NCBI GenBank assembly: GCA_964396895.1
Contig: CAYNGJ010000006.1
Location: forward strand, 99,392 to 163,391
DNA from: UBA2334 sp964396895
GTDB lineage: Bacteria > Pseudomonadota > Gammaproteobacteria > Burkholderiales > Burkholderiaceae_C
DNA: 64,000 nt
Direction: 5' to 3'
Below the pieces are notes generated by a model that worked only from the letters and a program-made list of their open reading frames with translations, did no database searches and was not told where the DNA came from. Below are positions 44,689-54,124 of this stretch, piece by piece. A program made the position numbers and the translations under genes. Numbering within the stretch: position 1 is the first letter of the stretch; each line of letters starts with the position of its first letter.

Positions 44689-45537
44689 TCAGGCGTAGCG
44701 CTTGCTGCGCAGGTTGTTCTTCATTTCCTTGAGCAAGGGCTGCAGCTTGCTGCCGCCGATGCGCAGGGCCACACAGGTGGCCAGCACGTCCACGATCATC
44801 AGGTGCATGTGGCGTGAGGTCATGGGGCTGTAGCGGTCGTAGCCCTCAGGGTGGTCGGCCGCCAGGTGGATGTGTCCGGCGGCGGCCAGTGGTGACCCGC
44901 TGGCCGTGATGACGATGGTGGTAGCCCCGTGTTTGCGGGCAATGTCGGTGGCGTCCATCAGGTCGCGCGTACGGCCCGAGTTGCTGATGATCACCAGGCA
45001 GTCGCCCGGGCGCAGCAGCGAGGCGCTCATGACCTGCATGTGACCGTCGCTGTAGGCGATGGTGTGCAGGCCCAGGCGGAAAAATTTGTGCTGCGCGTCC
45101 TGCGCCACGATGCCTGAGTTGCCCGCACCAAAAAACTCGATGCGTTTGTTGTGGGTGCTGGCATTCACGATCGCGTCCACCGCCTTCTCAATGGCGTGGG
45201 TGGAGGCGTCGTTGCGGTATTTCAAGAAGGCGGCCACGGTGTTGTCGATCACCTTCACCAGCACGTCGCTCACCTTGTCGTCCACGTCCACGCTGCGGTG
45301 GATGAAGGGCACCCCCTCGCTGACCGTGCCCGCCAGCTTCAGCTTGAAGTCGCTCAGCCCGTCGTAGCCCATGCTGCGGCAAAAGCGCACCACCGTGGGT
45401 TTGCTCACATGGGCGCGAAAGGCCAGCTCGGTCACCGGCAGACTGGCGAAGGTGCGCGGGTCCAGCAGAACCAGCTTGGCCACCCGCTGTTCAGCCGGTG
45501 CCAGCGAGGGAAGGGAGGCCTTGATTCGATCCAGCAT
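44689..45537 (-). CDS. hexR: HexR-like transcriptional regulator (MurR/RpiR family)
   Basis: The 282-residue product has an N-terminal RpiR helix-turn-helix (about 1-77, with LPVTELAFRAHVSKPTVVRF) and a C-terminal SIS sugar-phosphate-binding domain (about 120-255, FFGAGNSGIVAQDAQHKF, VIISNSGRTRDLMDA). HexR senses 2-keto-3-deoxy-6-phosphogluconate and controls central carbon genes. It is divergent from tal across 57 bases that contain a HexR-like palindrome, consistent with that assignment. The exact effector is inferred from the family. Confidence 0.88.
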   Translation of the reverse strand: MLDRIKASLPSLAPAEQRVAKLVLLDPRTFASLPVTELAFRAHVSKPTVVRFCRSMGYDGLSDFKLKLAGTVSEGVPFIHRSVDVDDKVSDVLVKVIDNTVAAFLKYRNDASTHAIEKAVDAIVNASTHNKRIEFFGAGNSGIVAQDAQHKFFRLGLHTIAYSDGHMQVMSASLLRPGDCLVIISNSGRTRDLMDATDIARKHGATTIVITASGSPLAAAGHIHLAADHPEGYDRYSPMTSRHMHLMIVDVLATCVALRIGGSKLQPLLKEMKNNLRSKRYA

Positions 45538-45563
45538 GGTGGTAACTTGGAGTGGGAGTGGGC

Positions 45564-45579
45564 TGAAATTTTATTACCA
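45564..45579. promoter_or_regulatory. HexR-like operator between hexR and tal
   Basis: TGAAATTTTATTACCA is an AT-rich near-palindrome of the type bound by HexR (TGTARTTTTATTACA-like). It overlaps the region where the divergent promoters of hexR and tal must lie, 16 bases before the tal start. Confidence 0.6.
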
Positions 45580-45594
45580 TTCGATAATGTGTGC

Positions 45595-46539
45595 ATGAAC
45601 CAACTCGACGCGCTCAAACAATTCACCACCGTGGTGGCCGACACCGGCGATTTTTTGCAGATTGCCCAGTTCAAGCCCCGCGACGCCACCACCAACCCCT
45701 CGCTCATCCTCAAGGCGGTGCAGCGCCCCGACTACGCGCCGCTGGTGGCCCAGACGCTGGCACGCTACGGCCAGCGCCCGCTGGACGAGATCATGGACCA
45801 CTTGCTGGTGCGCTTTGGTTGCGAGATCCTCACCCACATTCCCGGCCGCGTGTCCACCGAGGTGGATGCGCGCCTGAGCTTTGACACCGAGGCCACCGTG
45901 GCCCGTGCCCAGCGCATCATCGGGCTGTACCAGGCCGAGGGGGTGCACATTGACCGGGTGCTCATCAAAATCGCCTCCACATGGGAGGGCATCCAGGCCG
46001 CTGCCCATCTGGAGCGCCAGGGCATACACACCAACCTCACGCTGCTGTTCAGCTTTTGCCAGGCCGTGGCGTGCGGCCAGGCCAAGGTGCAGCTCATTTC
46101 CCCGTTTGTCGGCCGCATTTACGACTGGTACAAGAAGCAGGCCGGTGCCCAGTGGGACGAGGCCGCCATGGCCGGTGCCAACGACCCGGGTGTGCAGTCG
46201 GTGCGCCGCATTTACCAACACTACCGCCAGCACGGCGTGGCCACCGAGGTGATGGGGGCGAGCTTCCGCAACCTGGGCCAGATCACCGCGCTGGCCGGGT
46301 GCGACCTGCTGACCATCGCGCCCGAGTTGCTGGCACAACTGGCCGCGTCGGACGCGCCGCTGGCCCGTTCACTGTCAGCCGACGCTGAGCAGGCCGAGGT
46401 GTCGCCACCCGTGAGCCACACCGAGGCCCAGTTTCGCTGCGCGCTGAACGACGACGCCATGGCCACCGAGAAACTGGCCGAGGGCATTCGGGCGTTTGCG
46501 GTGGATACCTTCAAGCTCGAAGCCATGATGAAGGTATAG
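45595..46539 (+). CDS. tal: Transaldolase Tal
   Basis: Transaldolase moves a dihydroxyacetone unit in the non-oxidative pentose phosphate pathway. The product from the ATG at 45595 has 314 residues, with RDATTNPSLILKAV near the N terminus, the Schiff-base lysine in RVLIKIASTWEG, and LISPFVGRIYDWY. The open frame extends upstream but overlaps hexR on the other strand, and the shorter start fits the family. The stop codon lies inside the dispersed repeat copy at 46535. Confidence 0.95.
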   Translation: MNQLDALKQFTTVVADTGDFLQIAQFKPRDATTNPSLILKAVQRPDYAPLVAQTLARYGQRPLDEIMDHLLVRFGCEILTHIPGRVSTEVDARLSFDTEATVARAQRIIGLYQAEGVHIDRVLIKIASTWEGIQAAAHLERQGIHTNLTLLFSFCQAVACGQAKVQLISPFVGRIYDWYKKQAGAQWDEAAMAGANDPGVQSVRRIYQHYRQHGVATEVMGASFRNLGQITALAGCDLLTIAPELLAQLAASDAPLARSLSADAEQAEVSPPVSHTEAQFRCALNDDAMATEKLAEGIRAFAVDTFKLEAMMKV

Positions 46540-46586
46540 CAAACAGTTCAATATGCGTAAGCGCTAACGGCCTATAAAGCATAAAA
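46535..46586 (+). repeat. Dispersed AT-rich repeat, copy 4 (at the tal stop)
   Basis: TATAGCAAACAGTTCAATATG, in shortened view TATAGC...TTCAATATG, is followed by CGTAAGCGCTAACGGCC and an A-rich tail. It overlaps the tal stop codon and leads into the terminator. Confidence 0.65.
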
Positions 46587-46618
46587 AAAGCCCCGCTGTT
46601 GCCAGCGGGGCTTTTTTT
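46584..46618. terminator. Bidirectional terminator between tal and groEL
   Basis: The perfect 10-bp stem AGCCCCGCTG/CAGCGGGGCT with a TTGC loop is flanked by an A-tract and a T-tract. It can end both tal (plus) and groESL (minus). Confidence 0.92.
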
Positions 46619-46664
46619 CGGGTTGGTCACTGGGGCATGTGGCTGCCCCCGTGGCCAAGGGCCA

Positions 46665-48305
<1,641 letters not shown>

Positions 48306-48331
48306 GTGTGGCTCCTGAATCTAAAAATATG

Positions 48332-48382
48332 AGTAAAAAATGCTTCTAACGCTCATAAATAAAGCGTTTTAAGCTATCAATA
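48332..48382 (-). repeat. Dispersed AT-rich repeat, copy 5 (groES-groEL spacer)
   Basis: On the minus strand the segment reads ATAGCTTAAAACGCTTTATT, then TATGAGCGTTAGAAGC and a T-tract. It lies within the groESL operon and has the same TAGCT...GCGNT...GC layout as the other copies. Confidence 0.65.
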
Positions 48383-48393
48383 AAGTATCTGGA

Positions 48394-48684
48394 TTACTTT
48401 TCAACCACGGCAAACAGGTCGTCTTCTTTCATGACGAGCAGTTCGTTGCCATCGACCTTGACGGTCTGGCCGCTGTATTTGCCAAACAGAACGCGGTCAC
48501 CGACCTTGACGTTCATGGCAGACAGTTCGCCTTTGTCGTTTTTCTTGCCGGGGCCCACCGCCAGGATTTCGCCTTGGTCAGGCTTTTCAGCGGCTGCGTC
48601 GGGGATGACGATGCCGGAAGCGGTTTTGGTTTCGCTGTCAATGCGCTTGACGATCACGCGATCGGCGAGAGGACGAAGGTTCAT
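48394..48684 (-). CDS. groES: Co-chaperonin GroES
   Basis: GroES caps the GroEL ring. The 96-residue product has MNLRPLADRVIVKRI at the start, the mobile loop (ETKTASGIVIPDAAAEKPDQ) and the GEILAVGPGKKNDKGE segment. AGGAG lies six bases before the ATG at 48684. Transcription starts at the CIRCE-controlled promoter near 48827. Confidence 0.98.
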   Translation of the reverse strand: MNLRPLADRVIVKRIDSETKTASGIVIPDAAAEKPDQGEILAVGPGKKNDKGELSAMNVKVGDRVLFGKYSGQTVKVDGNELLVMKEDDLFAVVEK

Positions 48685-48800
48685 AGCATCTCCTAAAGAA
48701 AGAACGGAAAAGTAAAACGGTTGGGCTGAAGCCAGTGGACCGTCCGGCGGTGGCACACCATGGCCGCACCGGAGGAACCCGCTTCAGGTGGGGCAAGCTG

Positions 48801-48827
48801 TTAGCACTCAACCCCAACGAGTGCTAA
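48801..48827 (-). promoter_or_regulatory. CIRCE element (HrcA operator) of groESL
   Basis: TTAGCACTC-N9-GAGTGCTAA, both arms perfect. It lies about 117 bases before the groES ATG and just downstream of the -10 box, where HrcA would block transcription. Confidence 0.98.
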
Positions 48828-48855
48828 TGATAAGGGCGACCCCTGGCCTTTTCAA
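48827..48855 (-). promoter_or_regulatory. Promoter of groESL
   Basis: On the minus strand TTGAAA and TATCAT are separated by 17 bases, a good sigma-70 arrangement. The same bases read CTTGAAA and CCTTATCAT, partly matching a sigma-32 heat-shock promoter. The -10 box ends at the CIRCE element. Confidence 0.75.
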
Positions 48856-48882
48856 GGGCAGGGGTTGGAAAAAATGCGCCCG

Positions 48883-49296
48883 TCAGCGCATGGGCTTGAC
48901 CAGATCGGCCACGGTCACGCCGTCGAGTTTGGCGAAATAGGCCTCCATGGCCTGGTGCAACACCCCTTTGAGGCGGCACCGCCCGTTGAGTCGGCAAAGG
49001 GCCTGCGCCGGGTCAAAGCACTCCACCATGGTGAAGTCGGCTTCGGTGGCGCGCACCACATCCCCCACGCGGATGCCGCTGGCCGGTCCCGTCAAGCGGA
49101 TGCCGCCACCCCTTCCCCGTGTCGTGTCCAGCCAGCCATGGGCCGACAGGTCCTGCACGATCTTGTTCAGGTGGTGGCGGGAAATCTGGTGGTGTTCGGC
49201 AATTTCACTCACCGTCACCGCAGACTCGCGGTCCGGTTGCGAGGCGCAGTACATCAGTACCCGCAGCGCATAGTCCGTCCACTGGGTCAGTCGCAT
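48883..49296 (-). CDS. nsrR: Rrf2-family nitric-oxide-sensing repressor NsrR
   Basis: NsrR is an Fe-S repressor released by NO. The 137-residue product has an N-terminal winged helix (MRLTQWTDYALRVLMY, SEIAEHHQISRHHLNKIVQ) and three cysteines at 93, 101 and 107 (C-x7-C-x5-C), the exact NsrR spacing that ligates the cluster. It is divergent from ric, a classic NsrR target. An FNR-like box lies six bases upstream of the start. Confidence 0.92.
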   Translation of the reverse strand: MRLTQWTDYALRVLMYCASQPDRESAVTVSEIAEHHQISRHHLNKIVQDLSAHGWLDTTRGRGGGIRLTGPASGIRVGDVVRATEADFTMVECFDPAQALCRLNGRCRLKGVLHQAMEAYFAKLDGVTVADLVKPMR

Positions 49297-49301
49297 GGTT
49301 G

Positions 49302-49315
49302 TTGCTCCAGATCAA
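49302..49315. promoter_or_regulatory. FNR/DNR-like box between nsrR and ric
   Basis: TTGCT-CCAG-ATCAA differs from TTGAT-N4-ATCAA by one base. It is placed for activation of ric, whose start is 73 bases downstream, with a TAGAAT -10-like hexamer at 49348. An NsrR operator was not clearly identified. Confidence 0.55.
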
Positions 49316-49387
49316 ACAAAAAAAACCTCAGGCGGCAGGTTAACAAATAGAATAGGCACGTCAAATGCTTATTTAAGGATCGCCCCC

Positions 49388-50131
49388 ATGTCTGCAGCCC
49401 TGCCCACCCAAGCCGTTTCCACGTTGACCATTCACCCCCAGGAGTCCATCGGACAGATCGCAGTGCAATTGCCCGGTGCCACGGCGGTGTTCCGCCGCCT
49501 GAAGCTGGACTTTTGTTGTGGCGGCCAAGTGCCGCTGAGCGAGGCCGTGGTCGCCAAGGGCCTGGACCTCCAGGCGGTGCTGGCTGAGCTGTCGGGCTTG
49601 CAGCGCAGCGACGAGTTGCCCCTGGCGGGCGAGCCGAATGCTTTGATTGACCACATCCTGGCCCGCTACCACGACGTCCACCGCGCCCAACTGCCCGAGC
49701 TCATCCGCATGGCGCACCGGGTGGAAGCGGTGCACCGCACCCACCCGGACGTGCCCGCCGGTCTGGGGGACTTTCTGGAGGGCATGGAGCAAGACCTGCT
49801 GTCCCACATGGCCAAAGAGGAAACCATTCTGTTCCCCTTGCTGAAAGCGGGTGGCCAGGGGTTGGCCGGTGGTCCCATTGGCATGATGCGCAGCGAGCAC
49901 TTGGACCATGGCGTCGCGCTGGACAAATTGCTGGCGTTGACGCAAGACGCCACCCCTCCGGCAGGGGCGTGCAACACTTGGCGAGCCCTCTACGCCGGGG
50001 TGGCGCAGCTGAAAGAAGACCTCATCAACCACATCCATCTGGAAAACAACGTGCTGTTCCCGTTGTTCGAGCGCGCCATGCCTGCGCAGGGGTGTGGATC
50101 GGGTGGTGGTTGCGGTTGCTCGGGGGGCTGA
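49388..50131 (+). CDS. ric: Iron-sulfur cluster repair di-iron protein RIC (YtfE/ScdA)
   Basis: RIC repairs Fe-S proteins damaged by nitric oxide. The 247-residue product has the N-terminal ScdA domain with LKLDFCCGG and a hemerythrin-like four-helix bundle (about 75-230). Its iron-ligand histidines and glutamates lie in LIDHILARYHDVHR, MEQDLLSHMAKEETILFPLL, MMRSEHLDHG and INHIHLENNVLFPLFERA. The C-terminal tail is unusually rich in Gly and Cys (CGSGGGCGCSGG), possibly an extra metal-binding segment. The stop TGA abuts the stop of the convergent acyl-CoA dehydrogenase gene (TGATCA). Confidence 0.95.
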   Translation: MSAALPTQAVSTLTIHPQESIGQIAVQLPGATAVFRRLKLDFCCGGQVPLSEAVVAKGLDLQAVLAELSGLQRSDELPLAGEPNALIDHILARYHDVHRAQLPELIRMAHRVEAVHRTHPDVPAGLGDFLEGMEQDLLSHMAKEETILFPLLKAGGQGLAGGPIGMMRSEHLDHGVALDKLLALTQDATPPAGACNTWRALYAGVAQLKEDLINHIHLENNVLFPLFERAMPAQGCGSGGGCGCSGG

Positions 50132-51454
50132 TCAGGCGCGGATGTGGGGTGGGGTGGCCATTTGTTCGGGCGTGGTGAAGTAGTCCGACAAACTGCCCGC
50201 CCGCTCGCGGGCCAGCGCCAGTTCGTGGCGGGCCACGGTGCGCAAATGCACCTCGTCGGGGCCATCCATCAGGTGCATGGCTCGGCCCCACGACCACAAC
50301 GCGGCCAATGGGGTGTCGGGCGACAGACCCATGGCGCCGAATACCTGCATGGCGCGGTCCACCACCCGGGTTTGCAGACGGGCCGCCACCACTTTGATGG
50401 CCGACACCTGCGCCCGCAGCGCGGGCGCAGGTGGAGTGGTTTGCGTCGGGGCGGTGGTGACCGCTGCCTGGTCCAGCAGCCAGGCGGTGTGCAGCACCAG
50501 CCAGCGGGCCTGGTCAATTTCCAGGCGGGACTCGGCCAGCCAGTCCTGCACATTGGCGAAGTCGCCCAGACGTCGGCCAAAGGCGGCGCGCTCCAGCGCC
50601 CGCTCGGCGGCCAGCTCCAGGGCCAATTCACATTGCCCGATGGTGCGCATGCAGTGGTGCACCCGCCCTGGCCCCAGGCGTGCCTGCGCCATGGCAAAAC
50701 CGTGGCCCCATTGGCCCAAGAGGTGGCTGTGTGGCACGCGCACCTCGCGAAACAACAGCTCGCAGTGCCCCTCGGGTGCCAAGTGGTGCATGACCGGGAT
50801 GTTGCGCACCACCTGCACGCCGGGTGTGTCCATGGGCACCAGCAGCAGGCTGTGCTGGTGGTGGGCGTCGTCCGCGTCGTCTTCACCGTTGGCCGCGTGC
50901 CGGCACACCACGATCAGCAGGCGACACAGCGGGTGGGCCACGCCAGTGATGAACCACTTGCGTCCCTGAATCACCCACTGGTCACCGTCCAAGCGCACTG
51001 TGGTTTGCAGGTTGGTGGGGTCGGACGACGCCACGTCGGGCTCGGACATGGCAAAGGCCGATCGGATGTGGCCGTGCAGCAGCGGCGTGAGCCAGCGTTC
51101 CTTCTGATCGACCGAGCCAAAGCGGTGCAGCAACTCCATGTTGCCGCTGTCGGGTGCGCTGCAATTGAACACCTCAGCCGCCCAGGGCAAACGGCCCATG
51201 GTTTCGGCCAGCGGTGCGTAGGCCAGGTTGCTCAGGCGCGTACCGGGTTCGTCTGACCGAAGGGCGGGCAGAAACAGGTTCCACAGCCCTTCCTCTTGCG
51301 CCAGCGCCTTCAGGTCTTCCATGAACGGAGGGGGATACAGGCCCCTTTGCGCTGACGCGTGCCAGGCCGCGTTGTGCGGCAGCAGGTAGCGGTCCATGAA
51401 GGCCAGCAGTTGCTGGCGCAGTGCCTGGGTGCGGGGCGGCAAAGCGAAGTCCAT
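50132..51454 (-). CDS. Acyl-CoA dehydrogenase family protein
   Basis: This 440-residue flavoprotein is of the acyl-CoA dehydrogenase family (ACAD10/11-like branch): MSEPDVASSDPTNLQTTV and WVIQGRKWFITGVAHP in the beta domain, and a C-terminal helical domain with VFGAMGLSPDTPLA and HLMDGPDEVHLRTVAR. The substrate is unknown. It is downstream of ubiD on the same strand but separated by 79 bases, so it may be the last gene of the ubiquinone operon or be separate. A Thr/Pro/Ala-rich insert (about 345-365) is not seen in most homologues. Confidence 0.88.
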   Translation of the reverse strand: MDFALPPRTQALRQQLLAFMDRYLLPHNAAWHASAQRGLYPPPFMEDLKALAQEEGLWNLFLPALRSDEPGTRLSNLAYAPLAETMGRLPWAAEVFNCSAPDSGNMELLHRFGSVDQKERWLTPLLHGHIRSAFAMSEPDVASSDPTNLQTTVRLDGDQWVIQGRKWFITGVAHPLCRLLIVVCRHAANGEDDADDAHHQHSLLLVPMDTPGVQVVRNIPVMHHLAPEGHCELLFREVRVPHSHLLGQWGHGFAMAQARLGPGRVHHCMRTIGQCELALELAAERALERAAFGRRLGDFANVQDWLAESRLEIDQARWLVLHTAWLLDQAAVTTAPTQTTPPAPALRAQVSAIKVVAARLQTRVVDRAMQVFGAMGLSPDTPLAALWSWGRAMHLMDGPDEVHLRTVARHELALARERAGSLSDYFTTPEQMATPPHIRA

Positions 51455-51533
51455 GGGCCATTGTCAGACGGACCACCGCCCGGATGGGGCACCCATGCGA
51501 CAGCGCCGTTGGCGGGGCATCACCACGCCACGT

Positions 51534-53018
51534 TCAAATCCCCAGGGTGTCGAACAGTGCGTCCATGCGGGCTTGCACAGCGGGGTCCATGGCCATGGTG
51601 CGGCCCCATTCGCGTTGGGTTTCGCCTGGCCATTTGTGGGTGGCGTCCAACCCCATTTTGCTGCCCAGCCCACTCACGGGGGAGGCGAAGTCCAGGTAGT
51701 CGATGGGGGTGTGTTCGACCAGCAGGGTGTCGCGCGCGGGGTCCATGCGGGTGGTCATGGCCCAGACCACCTCTTTCCAGTCGCGCACGTCGATGTCGTC
51801 GTCCACCACCACCACGAACTTGGTGTACATGAACTGGCGCAGGTGGCTCCACACGCCCATCATCACGCGTCGGGCGTGTCCAGGGTAGGCTTTTTTGATG
51901 CGCACCAGCGCCATGCGGTAGCTGCAGCCTTCAGGGGGCAGGTAGAAGTCGGTGATTTCCGGAAACTGACGCTGCAGCAGCGGAATGAACAACTCGTTCA
52001 TGGCCATGCCCAGCACGGCGGGTTCATCGGGTGGTTTGCCGGTGTAGGTGGAGTGGTAGATGGGGTCCCTCCGAAGGGTAATGCGGTCCACCGTGAACAC
52101 CGGGAACTCGGCGCGCTCGTTGTAGTAGCCGGTGTGGTCGCCATAGGGGCCTTCCAGCGCGTGTTGCCAGCCGCTGGGGTGGTGTGCATCGGGGTGGATG
52201 TGGCCTTCCAGCACCACTTCGGCGGTGGCGGGCACGCGCAGGGGCACCCCCAGTGCCGGTACCACCTCGGTGCGGCTACCGCGCAGCAGGCCTGCAAATT
52301 GGTATTCCGACAGGCTGTCGGGCACGGGCGTGACAGCGCCCAGGATGGTGGCCGGGTCGGCTCCCAGGGCCACGGCCACCGGATAAGGCACGCCGGGGCG
52401 CAGGGCGCAGTGGTCACGGAAGTCGAGTGCGCCACCCCGGTGTGCCAGCCAGCGCATGATGAGCTGGTGGCGCCCCAGCACCTGCTGGCGGTAAATGCCC
52501 AGGTTTTGTCTGGCCTTGTGTGGCCCCTGGGTGATGACCAGCCCCCAAGTGATGAGCGGGGCCACATCGTCGGGCCAGCAGTGCTGGATGGGCAGGCGGG
52601 CGAGGTCCACGTCGGCACCTTCCCACACCACGGCCTGGCAGGGCGCGGAATTCAGCTCTTTGGGCGCCATGTGCCACAGGGTTTTGAGCAGGTGGCTCAT
52701 GCCCAGCAGGTCTTTGAAGCCCTTGGGTGCCTCGGGTTCTTTCAAAGCGGCCAGCACTTGGCCGAACACGCGCAAGCCGCCCAGATCCTTCACGCCCATG
52801 GCTCGGCACACACGGTCGGTGGTGCCAAACAGGTTGCCCAGCACCGGCATGGTGTGGCCCGTGGGATGTTCGAACAGCAGTGCGGGGCCGCCTGCGCGCA
52901 GCACGCGGTCGCACAACGCCGTCATTTCCAGGTGCGGGGACACTGGCTGGGTCACCCGGCGCAGCTCGCCATCGGATTCCAATTGGGCCATGAATTCGCG
53001 CAGGTCGTGGTAAGACAT
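51534..53018 (-). CDS. ubiD: Ubiquinone 3-octaprenyl-4-hydroxybenzoate decarboxylase UbiD
   Basis: UbiD decarboxylates 3-polyprenyl-4-hydroxybenzoate using prenylated FMN made by UbiX. The 494-residue product from the ATG at 53018 begins MSYHDLREFMAQLESDGELR and carries the conserved GIYRQQVLGRHQLIMRWLAH, GPYGDHTGYYNE and VVVVDDDIDVRDWKEVVWAM segments. The length is typical. It follows ubiX by 40 bases, matching the shared cofactor chemistry. Confidence 0.96.
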   Translation of the reverse strand: MSYHDLREFMAQLESDGELRRVTQPVSPHLEMTALCDRVLRAGGPALLFEHPTGHTMPVLGNLFGTTDRVCRAMGVKDLGGLRVFGQVLAALKEPEAPKGFKDLLGMSHLLKTLWHMAPKELNSAPCQAVVWEGADVDLARLPIQHCWPDDVAPLITWGLVITQGPHKARQNLGIYRQQVLGRHQLIMRWLAHRGGALDFRDHCALRPGVPYPVAVALGADPATILGAVTPVPDSLSEYQFAGLLRGSRTEVVPALGVPLRVPATAEVVLEGHIHPDAHHPSGWQHALEGPYGDHTGYYNERAEFPVFTVDRITLRRDPIYHSTYTGKPPDEPAVLGMAMNELFIPLLQRQFPEITDFYLPPEGCSYRMALVRIKKAYPGHARRVMMGVWSHLRQFMYTKFVVVVDDDIDVRDWKEVVWAMTTRMDPARDTLLVEHTPIDYLDFASPVSGLGSKMGLDATHKWPGETQREWGRTMAMDPAVQARMDALFDTLGI

Positions 53019-53058
53019 GGGGTAGGTGAACTGGGGCCGTTGGCCAGTGCGCGGTGCT

Positions 53059-53697
53059 TCAGTGCGGCAGGGGTGTCGCGCCCAGTCCTGGCCAACGGTG
53101 GGACAGGTGGTGGGGCAAGGCCAGCAGGTCGAGCACCCGAGCCACACTGTGATCGACGATGTCGTCCAGCGTCTGGGGCCGGGTGTAGAACGCCGGCATG
53201 GGTGGGCACACCACGGCACCCAACTCGGTGGCGGTCAGCATGTTGCGCAGGTGTACCAGGTGCAGTGGTGACTCGCGCACCAGCAGCACCAGGCGGCGGC
53301 GCTCTTTCAGCACCACGTCGGCGGCGCGGGTCAGCAGGTTGTCGGACAACCCATGGGCAATGGCGGCCAGCGTGCGCATGGAGCAGGGGGCCACCACCAT
53401 GGCATGGGTCTGGAAGGAGCCGCTGGCAATGGTGGCGCCCAGTTGCCGAATGGAATGCACCTGGTGGGCGAGGGCTTCCACGGCTGGGCGGGTCCAGGGG
53501 GTTTCCAGTTGCAGGTTGAGCCAGCCCGTGTCCGACACCACCAAGTGGGTTTCCACCTCCGCCATGCCTTGCAAGGCCTGCATCAGACGCACGCCGTAGA
53601 TGGCCCCACTGGCCCCGGAAATGCCCACCACCACCCGCTTGGGGTCCCCGGGCGGTGGTGGCGGTGGCAGGCTGCTGCTGCCTCGGGTGTCAGCCAT
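53059..53697 (-). CDS. ubiX: Flavin prenyltransferase UbiX
   Basis: UbiX prenylates FMN to supply UbiD. The 212-residue product has VVVGISGASGAIYGVRLMQ, a VVAPCSMRTLAAIAHG segment and the LVLLVRESPLHLVHLRNM motif. A proline-rich stretch (SSSLPPPPPPGDP) precedes the flavin-binding fold and is not part of the family; a start nearer the fold is possible, but the ATG at 53697 is the first good one after the previous stop. It overlaps the DGC gene by eight bases. Confidence 0.95.
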   Translation of the reverse strand: MADTRGSSSLPPPPPPGDPKRVVVGISGASGAIYGVRLMQALQGMAEVETHLVVSDTGWLNLQLETPWTRPAVEALAHQVHSIRQLGATIASGSFQTHAMVVAPCSMRTLAAIAHGLSDNLLTRAADVVLKERRRLVLLVRESPLHLVHLRNMLTATELGAVVCPPMPAFYTRPQTLDDIVDHSVARVLDLLALPHHLSHRWPGLGATPLPH

Positions 53698-54124
53698 GGG
53701 CTGTTGCGCGGTCACCAACGGGTGACGTGGGTGCGGTGGAGCGAGGCCGGCGTTGGGTCCAATGGCCCTCCCGCAGCGCCGAGGCCACCATGACCAGCAC
53801 CTGCGCGGCTTGCTCAGGGTCGAAGTCCTGGTGGTTTTTCTTTTTGACGCCGTGTTGTTGCAGTTGGAAGTGGCGTTCTGGCTGAATGCCGTGGCGCGCC
53901 AGGCTGCTGTGCACGCACACCAGCGGGCAGCCATCCAGCGCCACGATGGGACGACCGGACTGCGCGGTGCGCACCAGGCTGGGCACATCGCCACCCACTC
54001 CGGCAATGCACGACATCTCGGCCACGCCCTGTCGGTCCAATTGCACCGCCACATGGTTGGCCAGCTGGGCGGCGCTGGAGCAGCCCGAGCAGGCGTACAC
54101 CAGGGGCAAATCCACGGACTTCAC
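53690..54124 (-). CDS. DGC-family putative zinc-binding protein
   Basis: The 144-residue product matches the DGC protein family (PF08859): LVYACSGCSSAAQLANHVAV at the start, AEMSCIAGVGGDVPSLV, and the signature LDGCPLVCV. The conserved cysteines suggest zinc or another thiol-bound metal; no function is established. The start is GTG at 54124, with GGGAG seven bases upstream and a four-base overlap with the ubiT stop. Its position inside an anaerobic ubiquinone operon, between ubiT and ubiX, suggests a link to that pathway or to anaerobic metal handling. Confidence 0.85.
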   Translation of the reverse strand: MKSVDLPLVYACSGCSSAAQLANHVAVQLDRQGVAEMSCIAGVGGDVPSLVRTAQSGRPIVALDGCPLVCVHSSLARHGIQPERHFQLQQHGVKKKNHQDFDPEQAAQVLVMVASALREGHWTQRRPRSTAPTSPVGDRATAHG

